From NCBI GenBank assembly GCA_964552035.1, contig CAZKFN010000002.1, positions 1-64,000 of the forward strand: a DNA stretch of 64,000 nt, in the 5' to 3' direction. A program made the translations under genes and the position numbers. This document shows, one piece after another, positions 33,601-41,759 of the stretch (its first letter is position 1; every line of letters starts with the position of its first letter). The DNA comes from CAZKFN01 sp964552035. GTDB taxonomy: Bacteria > Bacteroidota > Bacteroidia > Flavobacteriales_E > Vicingaceae. The notes under the pieces were generated by a model. The model worked only from the letters and a program-made list of their open reading frames with translations, was not told the origin of the DNA and ran no database searches.

Positions 33601-34386
33601 ATGTTACATATCCTTTCTCCGGCAAAATCACTAGATTTTAAAACCAACTTAAAAATAGAAGAGATAAGTCAGCCAGCATTACTTTCAGAATCTGAAAAAT
33701 TAATAAAGAATTTAAAAAATAAATCTCCACAAGACCTCCGTACTTTAATGTCTATTAGCGAGAAATTAGCCGACTTAAATTACAACAGATTTCAGGATTG
33801 GGAAGGAGCTAAAACTCTGTCAGATAACAGCAGACAAGCTGTTTTTGCTTTTACTGGCGATGTGTACAAAGGGTTAGACGCCACCACACTTTCAAAAGAA
33901 GAAATACAATATGCTCAAAATAATTTACGCATACTTTCAGGACTTTATGGGGTTTTAAGACCTTTGGATATTATGGAGGCTTATCGATTAGAAATGGGTA
34001 CTTCTTTAAAAATAGGGAAACACAACTCTCTCTATGAGTATTGGGGAGATAAAGTTACAGAAGAGCTAAATAAAGTGCTAAAAACTCAAGACGAAAAGGT
34101 CTTGATTAATTTAGCCTCGAATGAATATTTTAAATCGGTCAATAAAAAGAAAATAGAAGGAGAAATTATCAGCCCAGAATTTAAAGATGCCAAAGCAGGA
34201 CAATATAAAATCATTGCTTTTTATGCTAAAAAAGCAAGAGGCTTAATGAGTAGATTTATAATTCAACATAGAATTAATAAGATAGAAGATTTAAAGGCCT
34301 TTGATTTAGGGGGATATCGCTATAATGAGGATATGAGCACAACTAAATCTCCCGTTTTTACTCGAGAAGAAAATCAGACATCATAA
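33601..34386 (+). CDS. yaaA: Peroxide stress protein YaaA (DUF328/UPF0246)
   Basis: 261 residues. The family signatures 'MLHILSPAKSLDF' at the start, 'FTGDVYKGLDATTLS' (about 85-99), 'LSGLYGVLRPLDIMEAYRLEMGT' and 'LNLASNEY'-type 'LINLASNEYFKSV' are all present. YaaA limits intracellular iron and DNA damage during peroxide stress in E. coli. The DUF2452 gene follows after nine bases and apbE overlaps that one, giving a three-gene operon. Confidence 0.93.
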   Translation: MLHILSPAKSLDFKTNLKIEEISQPALLSESEKLIKNLKNKSPQDLRTLMSISEKLADLNYNRFQDWEGAKTLSDNSRQAVFAFTGDVYKGLDATTLSKEEIQYAQNNLRILSGLYGVLRPLDIMEAYRLEMGTSLKIGKHNSLYEYWGDKVTEELNKVLKTQDEKVLINLASNEYFKSVNKKKIEGEIISPEFKDAKAGQYKIIAFYAKKARGLMSRFIIQHRINKIEDLKAFDLGGYRYNEDMSTTKSPVFTREENQTS

Positions 34387-34395
34387 ATTTGCCTA

Positions 34396-34875
34396 ATGGA
34401 CAAGGAGCAAGCTGATAAAGCTAAAAATCTTACTGAGAAAGAATGGCGAAATCCTATAGATAAAGATAAGGTTTCAGAGAATCCTCATTCTTTGCCTTAT
34501 GCTCATAATGTGGGAAGTGCGATTATTTTTCCAGAAGATAAAGATAGAATTAAAAGTCATGCTATGGCTGCAATGGTAGAGCAGACCAATATGCAGATGA
34601 AACAAATTTATGATCAGATGGAGCTTTTGGTCAATCAAGCCAATGAACTAAAAAAACGAGTAGAAATTTCTGAAGAGATCTATCAAGCCGATATGTCTTT
34701 TAAACCCCTAACCGGTCACACTTATCATTTGTATGAGAAGGAAAGTGGTAAAAAAGTACTTTCAATGATTGCACCTAATGAATGGGCAAGAGGTTGTAAG
34801 TATAAAAAGTTTATTGCCACAGCCCGACTGATGGGAGATCATAGCTGGGAAATTTTAAAAAAAGCAGAAGATTGA
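34396..34875 (+). CDS. DUF2452 domain-containing protein
   Basis: 159 residues, soluble. The conserved parts 'KVSENPHSLPYAHNVGSAIIFPEDKD' (about 24-49), a helix 'MVEQTNMQMKQIYDQMELLVNQANELKKR', and the C-terminal 'GHTYHLYEKESG...LSMIAPNEWAR' fit DUF2452, a family of unknown function common in Bacteroidota. Its TGA overlaps the TTG start of apbE (TTGA), so the two are translationally coupled. Confidence 0.8.
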   Translation: MDKEQADKAKNLTEKEWRNPIDKDKVSENPHSLPYAHNVGSAIIFPEDKDRIKSHAMAAMVEQTNMQMKQIYDQMELLVNQANELKKRVEISEEIYQADMSFKPLTGHTYHLYEKESGKKVLSMIAPNEWARGCKYKKFIATARLMGDHSWEILKKAED

Positions 34876-35882
34876 AAAAGATAATTCTAAGTCTAGGCAT
34901 TATTTTATTATTTGCTTGTCAGACAAGCAAATCTAATAAAAGAGAAGTACAAACCTTCACCGGTAAAGCCCAAGGAACAACATATATGATTAAATACATT
35001 GGTGAAAAAGATGAAACCATGCCTATAGCTGTCGATTCTTTATTAGCAGCTGTAGATACTTCCATGTCAACCTACAATGAACACTCTACGATAACAGCAC
35101 TTAATCGAGGGGATTCCGCTGAGGTAGATGACTTATTTATTGCAGTTTATCAGCTTTCTCAAAAAATTCAAAAAGAAACTCATGGAGCATTTGACCCTAC
35201 TTTTGCTCCTATTATCGCTGCTTGGGGTTTTGATTATTCCGATCCACAAGCGGTTGATTCAGCTATGGTTGATAGTCTTTTAGCACTCTGTGGCTTTCAC
35301 TTATTTGAGTTAAAAGGAAATGTGCTATACAAAAAAAATAGAGGTGCTCAACTTAATTTTAATGCGGTAGCTAAAGGGTATAGTACAGATTTAATAGCCA
35401 TGTTATTGGAAAAACAATTTGATGTTACCGATTATTATGTTGAATTGGGGGGAGAAATGGTTATTAAAGGTTTAAATCAAGATCATGAGGTTTGGAAGAT
35501 TGGGATAGATAAACCTCTGGGAGAAAATCTTGGTCATGAATTGTATTCTGTTGTTAGCTTAACAGATAAAGCACTAGTTACTTCTGGGAATTATAGAAAT
35601 TTTGTTGAAATTAATGGGGAGAAATATTCGCATACCATAAATCCCAAGACAGGGTTTCCAGTATCTCATAATTTACTAAGCGCAACAATCGTTGCAAAAG
35701 ATGCAGGTTCAGCAGATGCTGTTGCAACAGCTTGCATGGCTATGGGTTTAGAAAAAAGTAAGGATTTTCTAAAAGAATATGCTCACAAATATGAGGGTCT
35801 TTTAATTTATGCTGATGAAGATGGGAAATTAAAAACCTATTACACCCCAGGATTAGAGGGGAAAATAAAAGAAATTAATTAA
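34872..35882 (+). CDS. apbE: FAD:protein FMN transferase (ApbE), lipoprotein
   Basis: 336 residues starting at TTG 34872, which overlaps the previous stop; this start gives a proper lipoprotein signal (lipobox LLFAC, Cys16), so it is preferred. ApbE motifs: 'GKAQGTTYMIKY', 'DTSMSTYNEHSTITALNRGDSAEV', 'GAFDPTFAPIIAAWGF', 'NAVAKGYSTDLIA', 'YYVELGGEMVIKG', 'YSHTINPKTGFPV' and the catalytic 'DAGSADAVATACMAMG'. It attaches FMN to Thr residues of periplasmic flavoproteins such as NqrB/NqrC. The convergent next gene encodes an NqrM-like protein, which supports a link to Na+-NQR maturation; nqr genes are not in the window. Confidence 0.93.
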   Translation: MKKIILSLGIILLFACQTSKSNKREVQTFTGKAQGTTYMIKYIGEKDETMPIAVDSLLAAVDTSMSTYNEHSTITALNRGDSAEVDDLFIAVYQLSQKIQKETHGAFDPTFAPIIAAWGFDYSDPQAVDSAMVDSLLALCGFHLFELKGNVLYKKNRGAQLNFNAVAKGYSTDLIAMLLEKQFDVTDYYVELGGEMVIKGLNQDHEVWKIGIDKPLGENLGHELYSVVSLTDKALVTSGNYRNFVEINGEKYSHTINPKTGFPVSHNLLSATIVAKDAGSADAVATACMAMGLEKSKDFLKEYAHKYEGLLIYADEDGKLKTYYTPGLEGKIKEIN

Positions 35883-36074
35883 TTAATCTTCTTTTTGACA
35901 TTGCTCATCTGGTAATGCACCGCAAAAACTACATGGCGCGCCTTCTTCATTCAAAACAGGATTATTGCTTGCACAAGTTCCAGCAAATTTTCCATTCTTT
36001 TTAAAGATAATTTTTACTGCAATTCCAGCAAATCCAAGACCTAAGAGCAAAATGCTTAACATTAAAACTTTCAT
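35883..36074 (-). CDS. Small Cys-rich single-helix membrane protein, NqrM-like
   Basis: 63 residues from the ATG at 36074; a TTG at 36092 lies inside the -7 box. One N-terminal membrane helix (about 2-22) is followed by 'KKNGKFAGTCASNNPVLNEE' and 'PCSFCGALPDEQC', five cysteines in all. NqrM (DUF539) is a small single-helix protein with a cysteine cluster needed to assemble the Na+-NQR Fe site; helix, length and Cys-rich tail agree, but spacing differs. The neighbour is apbE, converging with no base between the stops. Tentative. Confidence 0.5.
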   Translation of the reverse strand: MKVLMLSILLLGLGFAGIAVKIIFKKNGKFAGTCASNNPVLNEEGAPCSFCGALPDEQCQKED

Positions 36075-36089
36075 GGCATCTATTTTCAA

Positions 36090-36097
36090 CAAAGATA
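36090..36097 (-). promoter_or_regulatory. -7 element for the NqrM-like gene
   Basis: Minus strand TATCTTTG, exact match, 15 bases before the ATG at 36074. Confidence 0.5.
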
Positions 36098-36207
36098 AAC
36101 CTTTTTCATAGAATATTTCTTGTTTATTAAGGGCTTTAGCGTTAAAAAAATGGAAATAATTGATTCACTGTAAAGTACTTGCTTCTTATTTAGAGGTTTA
36201 AGTCCAA

Positions 36208-36942
36208 TTATCTTCTTTGAATCAATTTGCCAGAGCCTTGATGATTTAATTCCAAGGTAGGAGAACCCCAATATTCTATGTCACCTGAACCTAAAATTTC
36301 AGCCTTAAGATGATTTTGGCAGTTGACGATAATTTTACCTGTATTCTTGTTGATTGCAGTTCCAATTTGTGCTTTTATTTGACTTGCATCAATTTGTCCA
36401 TTTCCTCCTAAATAAATATAGATTTCTTCACAATCGCCTTGAGCGTTAATTACTCCTGGTGCAGTATGGGATTTTAATTCCAGTCTATTTGCTTTTACTT
36501 TTAGATTTAAATTACCACTGGCATTCCAAAAATCTACTTTAAAAGTGCTTGTCTTTAAGGTGTCAATAAAATTGATTTCTCCAGAACCTCTATAAGTGAG
36601 TGAATGAAACTCAGGCGCAAAAACAGTAACTGTTAATTCATGTTTAAAGCTTCTTGACCAATCGCAACGATTGTTGTCTTTAATTTCCAAAGTTCCGTTG
36701 CGAACATCTGTTTTAACGCCTTTTAAAAGATTTTCACCACCTTCAATGCGAATGGAATAACTGGGATTGTATCGATAATTTAATTGAATTCTATCTTGCA
36801 ACTCAATGTGTGAAAAAGCAGGGATGGTTCGAAGTTCAGCACTCATTTTACCAGTGGACTTAAAACAATCTCCCAGATGATCTTTTTCACAAGACCATAA
36901 AAAAATAAGCAATAACAAGGAATATAGAAACTGTTTTTTCAT
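36208..36942 (-). CDS. Head-GIN domain lipoprotein (DUF2807)
   Basis: 244 residues. Lipobox FLWSC (Cys18). The rest is a right-handed beta-helix-like DUF2807 domain: 'IPAFSHIELQDRIQLNYR', 'GGENLLKGVKTDVRNGTLEIKDNN', 'SLTYRGSGEINFIDTL', 'VNAQGDCEEIYIYLGGNGQIDASQI'-type repeats, ending 'LNHQGSGKLIQRR'. Head-GIN proteins are common extracytoplasmic lipoproteins in Bacteroidota with no known ligand. The start codon overlaps the stop of the upstream PagL-like gene (TAATG), so they are translated together. Confidence 0.85.
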   Translation of the reverse strand: MKKQFLYSLLLLIFLWSCEKDHLGDCFKSTGKMSAELRTIPAFSHIELQDRIQLNYRYNPSYSIRIEGGENLLKGVKTDVRNGTLEIKDNNRCDWSRSFKHELTVTVFAPEFHSLTYRGSGEINFIDTLKTSTFKVDFWNASGNLNLKVKANRLELKSHTAPGVINAQGDCEEIYIYLGGNGQIDASQIKAQIGTAINKNTGKIIVNCQNHLKAEILGSGDIEYWGSPTLELNHQGSGKLIQRR

Positions 36943-38030
36943 TATTTAATTTGATAATTAAATCCAAGCATAAAATATTCTGCTTTGGCAAAGTGTGTTT
37001 TTAATCCAAAAAATAATTTAAAATCTTCTACAATAGGAATTCTTCCTCCAATTAAATGATAAAAATTTCCCAACTCCTCATTTTTTGTTTGTAAGTAATA
37101 CCCTGCTAAAGTAACAATGCTAAACTCTCCAAAATGAATGTTATGGTAAAAGGATAAACCGTATTGTAGGTTTTCCCAACCTTTATTAATCTGGATATCT
37201 TTTCTTCTTAATGCTGCTCTTTGCGCAGGATTGTAATACAAATCTAAAGAACCACCAATGGAAGATTTAAAGTTGAGTCGTTTTTCTCTACTGATGCTCA
37301 AAGCGGTTGCTAAATACTTTACATTATCTGGAGGGTAAATGGCATTAATTCCAACACCAGAAGTGAATTGCCAACTTGCTTTTTCCTTTTCAAAGTGTTC
37401 TTCTTTTTCAATCTTTTCTTTCATCTTTCCAAAATTGTATTTGAGACCTGTTTCAATTAAAGGCATATTAAGTCCCAAATTAGGTTTGCTAAAACCCGTG
37501 TTGCTAAAGTGAGAAAAGTTTGCTCCAAAAATTAAATCCAGTTCTGGGTTGAGATGTATTTCAGCTTTTAAAGCAATGGAGAAAAAGAGGTTGATATTGC
37601 TTCCTATGGCAGTGTTTTTAAAATTATCTTCAGGTTTAAACCTTTTGGATAAATATCCGGCTCCTAGAGCAGTTCTAAGTTTTAGCATCCAAAAATTGGA
37701 AGGGTTTAGTCGAAAAGATAAATAGGGAGAAAGGGAAGTGGCATTGCCTAAATGAGGATTGTTTAAAGAAAAATAAGCCAAAGACAAACCCATATTGGGG
37801 TAGAAATAACGCTGTTCCCAAGATTTTTTTCCATAAGTATTTTTCTCAAAGTAAATTTCCTGTCTTTGGATATGTTGCTTTGTAATGTATAACATGCTGG
37901 GATTGTGTGGGATAATGAATCCATAAGCTGAATTTACCCCTAGGCTATAAGGATGTATTTCTTTTTGAGCGAAGGTTTTTATGCTCCAATAAAAAAGAAA
38001 GGCAAGCACTATGAATCTTTTCCACTTCAT
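36942..38030 (-). CDS. Acyloxyacyl hydrolase / PagL-like outer-membrane barrel
   Basis: 362 residues, signal peptide about 1-21 (ending TFAQ). The C-terminal barrel half contains 'LIFGANFSHFSNTGFSKPNLGLNM', with the H-x-S-N motif at 174-177 that in PagL forms the lipid A 3-O-deacylase catalytic His-Ser pair, followed by the N-x-G-x-N element. Bacteroidota homologues are annotated acyloxyacyl hydrolase. The protein is about twice the length of Pseudomonas PagL (roughly 170 residues), with a large N-terminal barrel part and a second C-terminal strand set, so activity on lipid A is plausible but not proven. The -7 box lies four bases before the ATG. Confidence 0.75.
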   Translation of the reverse strand: MKWKRFIVLAFLFYWSIKTFAQKEIHPYSLGVNSAYGFIIPHNPSMLYITKQHIQRQEIYFEKNTYGKKSWEQRYFYPNMGLSLAYFSLNNPHLGNATSLSPYLSFRLNPSNFWMLKLRTALGAGYLSKRFKPEDNFKNTAIGSNINLFFSIALKAEIHLNPELDLIFGANFSHFSNTGFSKPNLGLNMPLIETGLKYNFGKMKEKIEKEEHFEKEKASWQFTSGVGINAIYPPDNVKYLATALSISREKRLNFKSSIGGSLDLYYNPAQRAALRRKDIQINKGWENLQYGLSFYHNIHFGEFSIVTLAGYYLQTKNEELGNFYHLIGGRIPIVEDFKLFFGLKTHFAKAEYFMLGFNYQIK

Positions 38031-38034
38031 GTAG

Positions 38035-38042
38035 CAAAAATA
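38035..38042 (-). promoter_or_regulatory. -7 element four bases before the PagL-like gene start
   Basis: Minus strand TATTTTTG, then CTAC and the ATG. Predicts a leaderless mRNA for the PagL-like/head-GIN pair. Confidence 0.5.
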
Positions 38043-38069
38043 TTGAATTATTGTGAGCTAAAATTCTAT

Positions 38070-38077
38070 TAAATTTG
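38070..38077 (+). promoter_or_regulatory. -7 element for mazG
   Basis: TAAATTTG, exact match, 13 bases before the mazG ATG. Confidence 0.45.
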
Positions 38078-38090
38078 AAGAAAAATTCAA

Positions 38091-38858
38091 ATGAAGGAGA
38101 AATTAAAGGCTTTTGAGAGGTTGTTGAATATTATGGACGATTTAAGGAAAAAATGTCCATGGGATAGGGAACAAACCATGGAAAGCCTAAGGCATTTAAC
38201 GATTGAAGAAACCTATGAATTATCTGAGGCGATTTTTGAAGGAGATTTAAACGAGGTAAAAAAGGAACTTGGGGATTTGATGTTGCATTTAGTTTTTTAT
38301 TCAAAAATTGCTGAAGAGCAAGAAGCTTTTAATGTAGCTGATGTATTAAATGGGATTTGTGAAAAGCTGATATACCGTCATCCACATATTTATGGAGATG
38401 TAGTTGCCGATGATGAAGAGGCTGTTAAAGCAAATTGGGAAAAGTTAAAACTCAAAGAAGGGGAAAAAGACAAATCAGTTTTAGGGGGTGTTCCTAAAAC
38501 TTTACCCGCCCTAATTAAAGCCATGAGGATTCAAGATAAAGCAAAGGGAGTTGGTTTTGATTGGGAAGATGAGATTCAGGTTTATGAAAAGGTGAAAGAA
38601 GAGATATCAGAATTAAATGAAGAAGTGAAAAAAGGGAGTGAAAGGGTAGAAGATGAATTTGGAGATGTACTATTTTCTTTGATCAATTATGCTCGATTTA
38701 TTGGAGTAAATCCAGAAGATGCTTTAGAAAAAACGAATAAAAAATTTATACAACGTTTCCAATATTTGGAAGAAGAATCTAGGAAAGATGGCAAAAAAAT
38801 GGGAGAGATGAGTTTAGAGGAAATGGATGAATATTGGGAAAAAGCAAAAAAGATATAA
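38091..38858 (+). CDS. mazG: Nucleoside triphosphate pyrophosphohydrolase MazG
   Basis: 255 residues, two tandem MazG domains as in the E. coli enzyme. The first has 'LRKKCPWDREQTMESLRHLTIEETYELSEAI' and 'ELGDLMLHLVFYSKIAEE', with the EExxE/ExxD metal site; the second has 'EEISELNEEVKKGSERVEDEFGDVLFSLINYARF'. It hydrolyses (d)NTPs to monophosphates and pyrophosphate, cleaning the nucleotide pool. Monocistronic, divergent from the PagL-like gene. Confidence 0.96.
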   Translation: MKEKLKAFERLLNIMDDLRKKCPWDREQTMESLRHLTIEETYELSEAIFEGDLNEVKKELGDLMLHLVFYSKIAEEQEAFNVADVLNGICEKLIYRHPHIYGDVVADDEEAVKANWEKLKLKEGEKDKSVLGGVPKTLPALIKAMRIQDKAKGVGFDWEDEIQVYEKVKEEISELNEEVKKGSERVEDEFGDVLFSLINYARFIGVNPEDALEKTNKKFIQRFQYLEEESRKDGKKMGEMSLEEMDEYWEKAKKI

Positions 38859-38911
38859 ATTCTTAAGGATTAAATAAAAGGATTTAAACATTAGGAGTTT
38901 TGGATTGTCTT

Positions 38912-38919
38912 TATATTTG
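38912..38919 (+). promoter_or_regulatory. -7 element for the thioredoxin/DUF6952 pair
   Basis: TATATTTG, exact match, 22 bases before the ATG at 38942. Confidence 0.5.
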
Positions 38920-38941
38920 AGAAGAATAAAAAATAAAAATT

Positions 38942-39259
38942 ATGGCTGTAGAAGATGTAACTTCAAGTAATTTAGAAGAAGTATTAAAAAACAATGAGAA
39001 AGTAGTGGTAAAATACTATGCAGATTGGTGTGGATCATGCAAATTATTTGCGCCGAAATTCCGTCGTTTATCCAATGATGAACGCTTTGAGGGAGTTGCT
39101 TTTTTAGATATTAATGCTGAGGTAAACCAAGAAGCAAGAAAGAAAGCGGGGGTAGATAATTTACCGTTTTTTGCAACTTTTAAAAATGGAGAGTTGATAG
39201 AAGGGAGTGCCACTTCAAAGGAAGATGTAGTTGTAGAAATGATTGAAAAAATTAAATAG
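38942..39259 (+). CDS. Thioredoxin family protein
   Basis: 105 residues, single cytoplasmic thioredoxin fold with active site W-C30-G-S-C33 (CGSC instead of CGPC) and the cis-proline region 'NLPFFATFKNG'. A thiol-disulfide oxidoreductase; the Ser at the third position is known to change redox potential. The next gene starts two bases after its stop, a pairing seen repeatedly in flavobacteria. Confidence 0.9.
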   Translation: MAVEDVTSSNLEEVLKNNEKVVVKYYADWCGSCKLFAPKFRRLSNDERFEGVAFLDINAEVNQEARKKAGVDNLPFFATFKNGELIEGSATSKEDVVVEMIEKIK

Positions 39260-39260
39260 A

Positions 39261-39503
39261 ATGCAATTATCAGTAGTAAGGCAATTAGTAAACGACCATG
39301 ATGTGGCTACTTTGCTAGCGGCAGAAGAAGCTATTTTAGAGGAGCAAACCCCGAATATTCAAGTGGATGGTGAAGATGAGGGAGAGCAATTAACCCACGT
39401 TATGGCAGCTATCTGGGTGTTGAAAGAAATGGAGGAAAATAACATCCCAATAAATAAAGCAGTGCGTAATTATACCGTAAAAGTTAGGAATTCAATTAGT
39501 TAA
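39261..39503 (+). CDS. DUF6952-like small acidic protein
   Basis: 80 residues from ATG 39261 (two bases after the thioredoxin stop; an ATT/TTG-type extension into the thioredoxin gene is not needed). No signal or membrane helix. Mostly helical and acidic, with 'VRQLVNDHDVATLLAAEEAIL', 'EDEGEQLTHVMAAIWVLKEMEENN' and 'AVRNYTVKVRNSIS'. It fits the small Bacteroidota family DUF6952, found next to thioredoxin or peroxiredoxin genes, function unknown. The tight coupling to the CGSC thioredoxin suggests a partner or substrate role. Confidence 0.7.
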   Translation: MQLSVVRQLVNDHDVATLLAAEEAILEEQTPNIQVDGEDEGEQLTHVMAAIWVLKEMEENNIPINKAVRNYTVKVRNSIS

Positions 39504-39508
39504 TAAAA

Positions 39509-40981
39509 TTAGGGTTGATATTCATAAACCCCTAAATCTGGTTTCCCGTCAGTCGTACGGTTATTTCCTTCAATATCAATAGGGACTAAATTTCCAAATG
39601 AAAGATTTCCCTTGTCTATAGCAGGAGAATTTTCTTTTAAGGTAAAGTCATCTTCAGAGATATCTTCAAAAATTTGGGTATTGGGATTTTTAATAATATC
39701 CTTAAATTCACTGGTATTGGACGTATTATATTTAGTTTTCATGAGGTTGTTTTGAAAATCTAAATCAACACTTCCATTGTTGATAATTTCTACATCGAAC
39801 TCATCTTTTAAGCTGCCGTCGATGATACTGTTATACACTTTTACGGAAGGGATTCCAATTAACTGTACTCCTGTAGCAGTAGTGTAAGCATTTTGAATCA
39901 AAAAACTAGGGGTTTCTCTTCCAGCAAATTTAAAATAGTTGGCAAAAGTGCAGTGTATAAAACTATAATTTCCCGCCGAACGAAGTACTACAGAATGGTC
40001 CCCACTATTGCTAATCAAGAGGTTTTCAGCTTGAATGTTAAAAGCGGAAGATAAGAGTCCTACAGAGGAGCTGTTGTGAATAATGGTATTTTTAAGGTTG
40101 AGTTGAGAAGCATCAAAAGGAGGGTCGCTAAAAGGAGAAGCTTCTGCTTGAATACCAATAAAGGCATTTTTAATAACAGCATAATTGATGGAGTTAATTG
40201 CTCCCTCATTAATCCAAATTCTATCCCATTGTCCAGGCTGATCGGCATAATGAGGGTCTAAACGATCTCCTTGAAAAGTAACGGGCTCTTCTTTAGTTCC
40301 ATTCACAGTTAGCGATCCGTCTCTAAAAACCCATAAGCCTGCATTGTTGTGAAAATGTATTCTCGTTCCTTTTTCAATAGTCAACTTATCTAATGAATCT
40401 ATAACTACATATCCATAAATAACAATAGGTAGGGAGTCTGTCCAGTGCATATCAACAGGAGGTAATTCATCACCGCAAGGTCCTGTTAAACAGCTGTAAT
40501 TGGGAAGCCCTCTAACAAAATACTGTGGGGTATAGTAAATGGCATTTTGTCCCCAAGCTACCAGCTTCACTTCTTGTCGATTACCATTGGTAGTAAACAC
40601 CATTTCATCGTCAATTACAAAAGGATTACTTTGATTGTTGGGATCTATAGTAGCTTCAACAAAAATAAAAATACTGTCTTTTGGTGCAATTTCAATATTG
40701 TTGAAATTACTTCCAGACCTACCGTCAACGTTGACTCTAAAAGTTGATTGATCTCCTCCTCTCAACTTAATATTGCTAATGTTTACCGTTTCTTTATAAG
40801 GATTATACACCATAAAGAATTCCGTAGAAGTACCTATAGAAGTAAAAACAGTGTCAAAAGATATAGAGTCTGTAGAAAATTGCAGTTGGGCAGAAGAGCT
40901 ATTGTAAATTTGCTCTTCTTTTCTACAAGAAAATAAAACAATTAATACTGCAAATAAGAAAATTGAAAACTTAAAGTTCAT
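39509..40981 (-). CDS. Lipoprotein with Ig-like and right-handed parallel beta-helix domains
   Basis: 490 residues. Lipobox LFSC (Cys19). An N-terminal domain about 30-145 ('LQFSTDSISFDTVFTSIGTSTEFFMVYNPYKETVNISNI') resembles an ASPM/SPD-2/Hydin-type immunoglobulin fold. It is followed by a parallel beta-helix with 'GTRIHFHNNAGLWVFRDGSLTVNGTKEEPVTFQGDR' and successive 'N.II.NSS..GL' turns. The last motif 'SPAIDKGN....DIEGNNRTTDGKPDLGVYEY' is the common cap of such helices. Surface-exposed; function unknown, possibly carbohydrate binding. The -7 box lies four bases before the ATG. Confidence 0.8.
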   Translation of the reverse strand: MNFKFSIFLFAVLIVLFSCRKEEQIYNSSSAQLQFSTDSISFDTVFTSIGTSTEFFMVYNPYKETVNISNIKLRGGDQSTFRVNVDGRSGSNFNNIEIAPKDSIFIFVEATIDPNNQSNPFVIDDEMVFTTNGNRQEVKLVAWGQNAIYYTPQYFVRGLPNYSCLTGPCGDELPPVDMHWTDSLPIVIYGYVVIDSLDKLTIEKGTRIHFHNNAGLWVFRDGSLTVNGTKEEPVTFQGDRLDPHYADQPGQWDRIWINEGAINSINYAVIKNAFIGIQAEASPFSDPPFDASQLNLKNTIIHNSSSVGLLSSAFNIQAENLLISNSGDHSVVLRSAGNYSFIHCTFANYFKFAGRETPSFLIQNAYTTATGVQLIGIPSVKVYNSIIDGSLKDEFDVEIINNGSVDLDFQNNLMKTKYNTSNTSEFKDIIKNPNTQIFEDISEDDFTLKENSPAIDKGNLSFGNLVPIDIEGNNRTTDGKPDLGVYEYQP

Positions 40982-40985
40982 ACTG

Positions 40986-40993
40986 CAAATATA
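40986..40993 (-). promoter_or_regulatory. -7 element four bases before the beta-helix lipoprotein start
   Basis: Minus strand TATATTTG, then CAGT and the ATG. Predicts a leaderless mRNA. Confidence 0.55.
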
Positions 40994-41013
40994 AGGTTAG
41001 AAAACGCAAAACC

Positions 41014-41625
41014 TTACTTCTTATTACTTTCTTCATGCCAAGCTTTAAGTGCTTCTACAATTTCTTTTTGTTGGTGCGTAGTTTTGTCTTTGGTGTACCA
41101 CATTTGAATTTGGGTAATCCATTCTTCTTTTTCTAAATTTTGTTCTTTAAGCTGATTTACTAGGTCTTGAGCAGCCTTTGGCCTGGGGCCCCAAGTTCCC
41201 AATACTTTTAAATCTGAATTTCTTAGGGCAATTAATTTAGGAATGGAGCGACCTCCATTGGTTAGAAATTGATCCATAATATCTAAATTCTCATCTCTAA
41301 AGATTAACTTTAAATCAATGCAGCTATTTTCCTTTGCAATTTTTCCGAGAAGGGGAATACTTTGAGCAGCATCACCACACCAAGCTTCTGTAAGTACCAG
41401 CCAGATCATAGGTTCTGAACAGTTTTCTAAAGCATCTTTTAGCTCTTGACCAAGTTCAATGGTTTTGCTTAAGCGCTTCATTCTACTGAAATTTAACTTG
41501 GAATAAGCGATTAATTCTTCTGATTGTTCTGGACCAGAAGTTTTTCCTTCTTCGTATAATTTTTCTAATTTTGAGAAATACTCTTCGTAATTTAGAGCGG
41601 AATCGATTGTTTTTTTGGTAATCAT
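41014..41625 (-). CDS. Thioredoxin-fold protein with a single active-site cysteine
   Basis: 203 residues, cytoplasmic. A helical N-terminal extension (about 1-70) precedes a thioredoxin fold with 'LTEAWCGDAAQSIPLLGKIA' (79-98): the usual CxxC is C83-G-D-A86, keeping only the first cysteine. 'GGRSIPKLIAL' is the cis-proline loop. This matches the thioredoxin_9-type family in Firmicutes and Bacteroidota, in which WCGD is typical. A one-cysteine site cannot cycle as a classical disulfide reductase, so a monothiol or non-redox role is likely. Confidence 0.82.
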   Translation of the reverse strand: MITKKTIDSALNYEEYFSKLEKLYEEGKTSGPEQSEELIAYSKLNFSRMKRLSKTIELGQELKDALENCSEPMIWLVLTEAWCGDAAQSIPLLGKIAKENSCIDLKLIFRDENLDIMDQFLTNGGRSIPKLIALRNSDLKVLGTWGPRPKAAQDLVNQLKEQNLEKEEWITQIQMWYTKDKTTHQQKEIVEALKAWHEESNKK

Positions 41626-41759
41626 TGATATAATATTTGTGTTTTTATTAGCTACTTTTATCGAATTGTTTTTGTAAGAACAACCCTAGTTTAATAAGTA
41701 GACAAATTTATCCAATTTAAGTTTTGGGATTAATGTTATTAGCTTGAAAAATATTTTCT

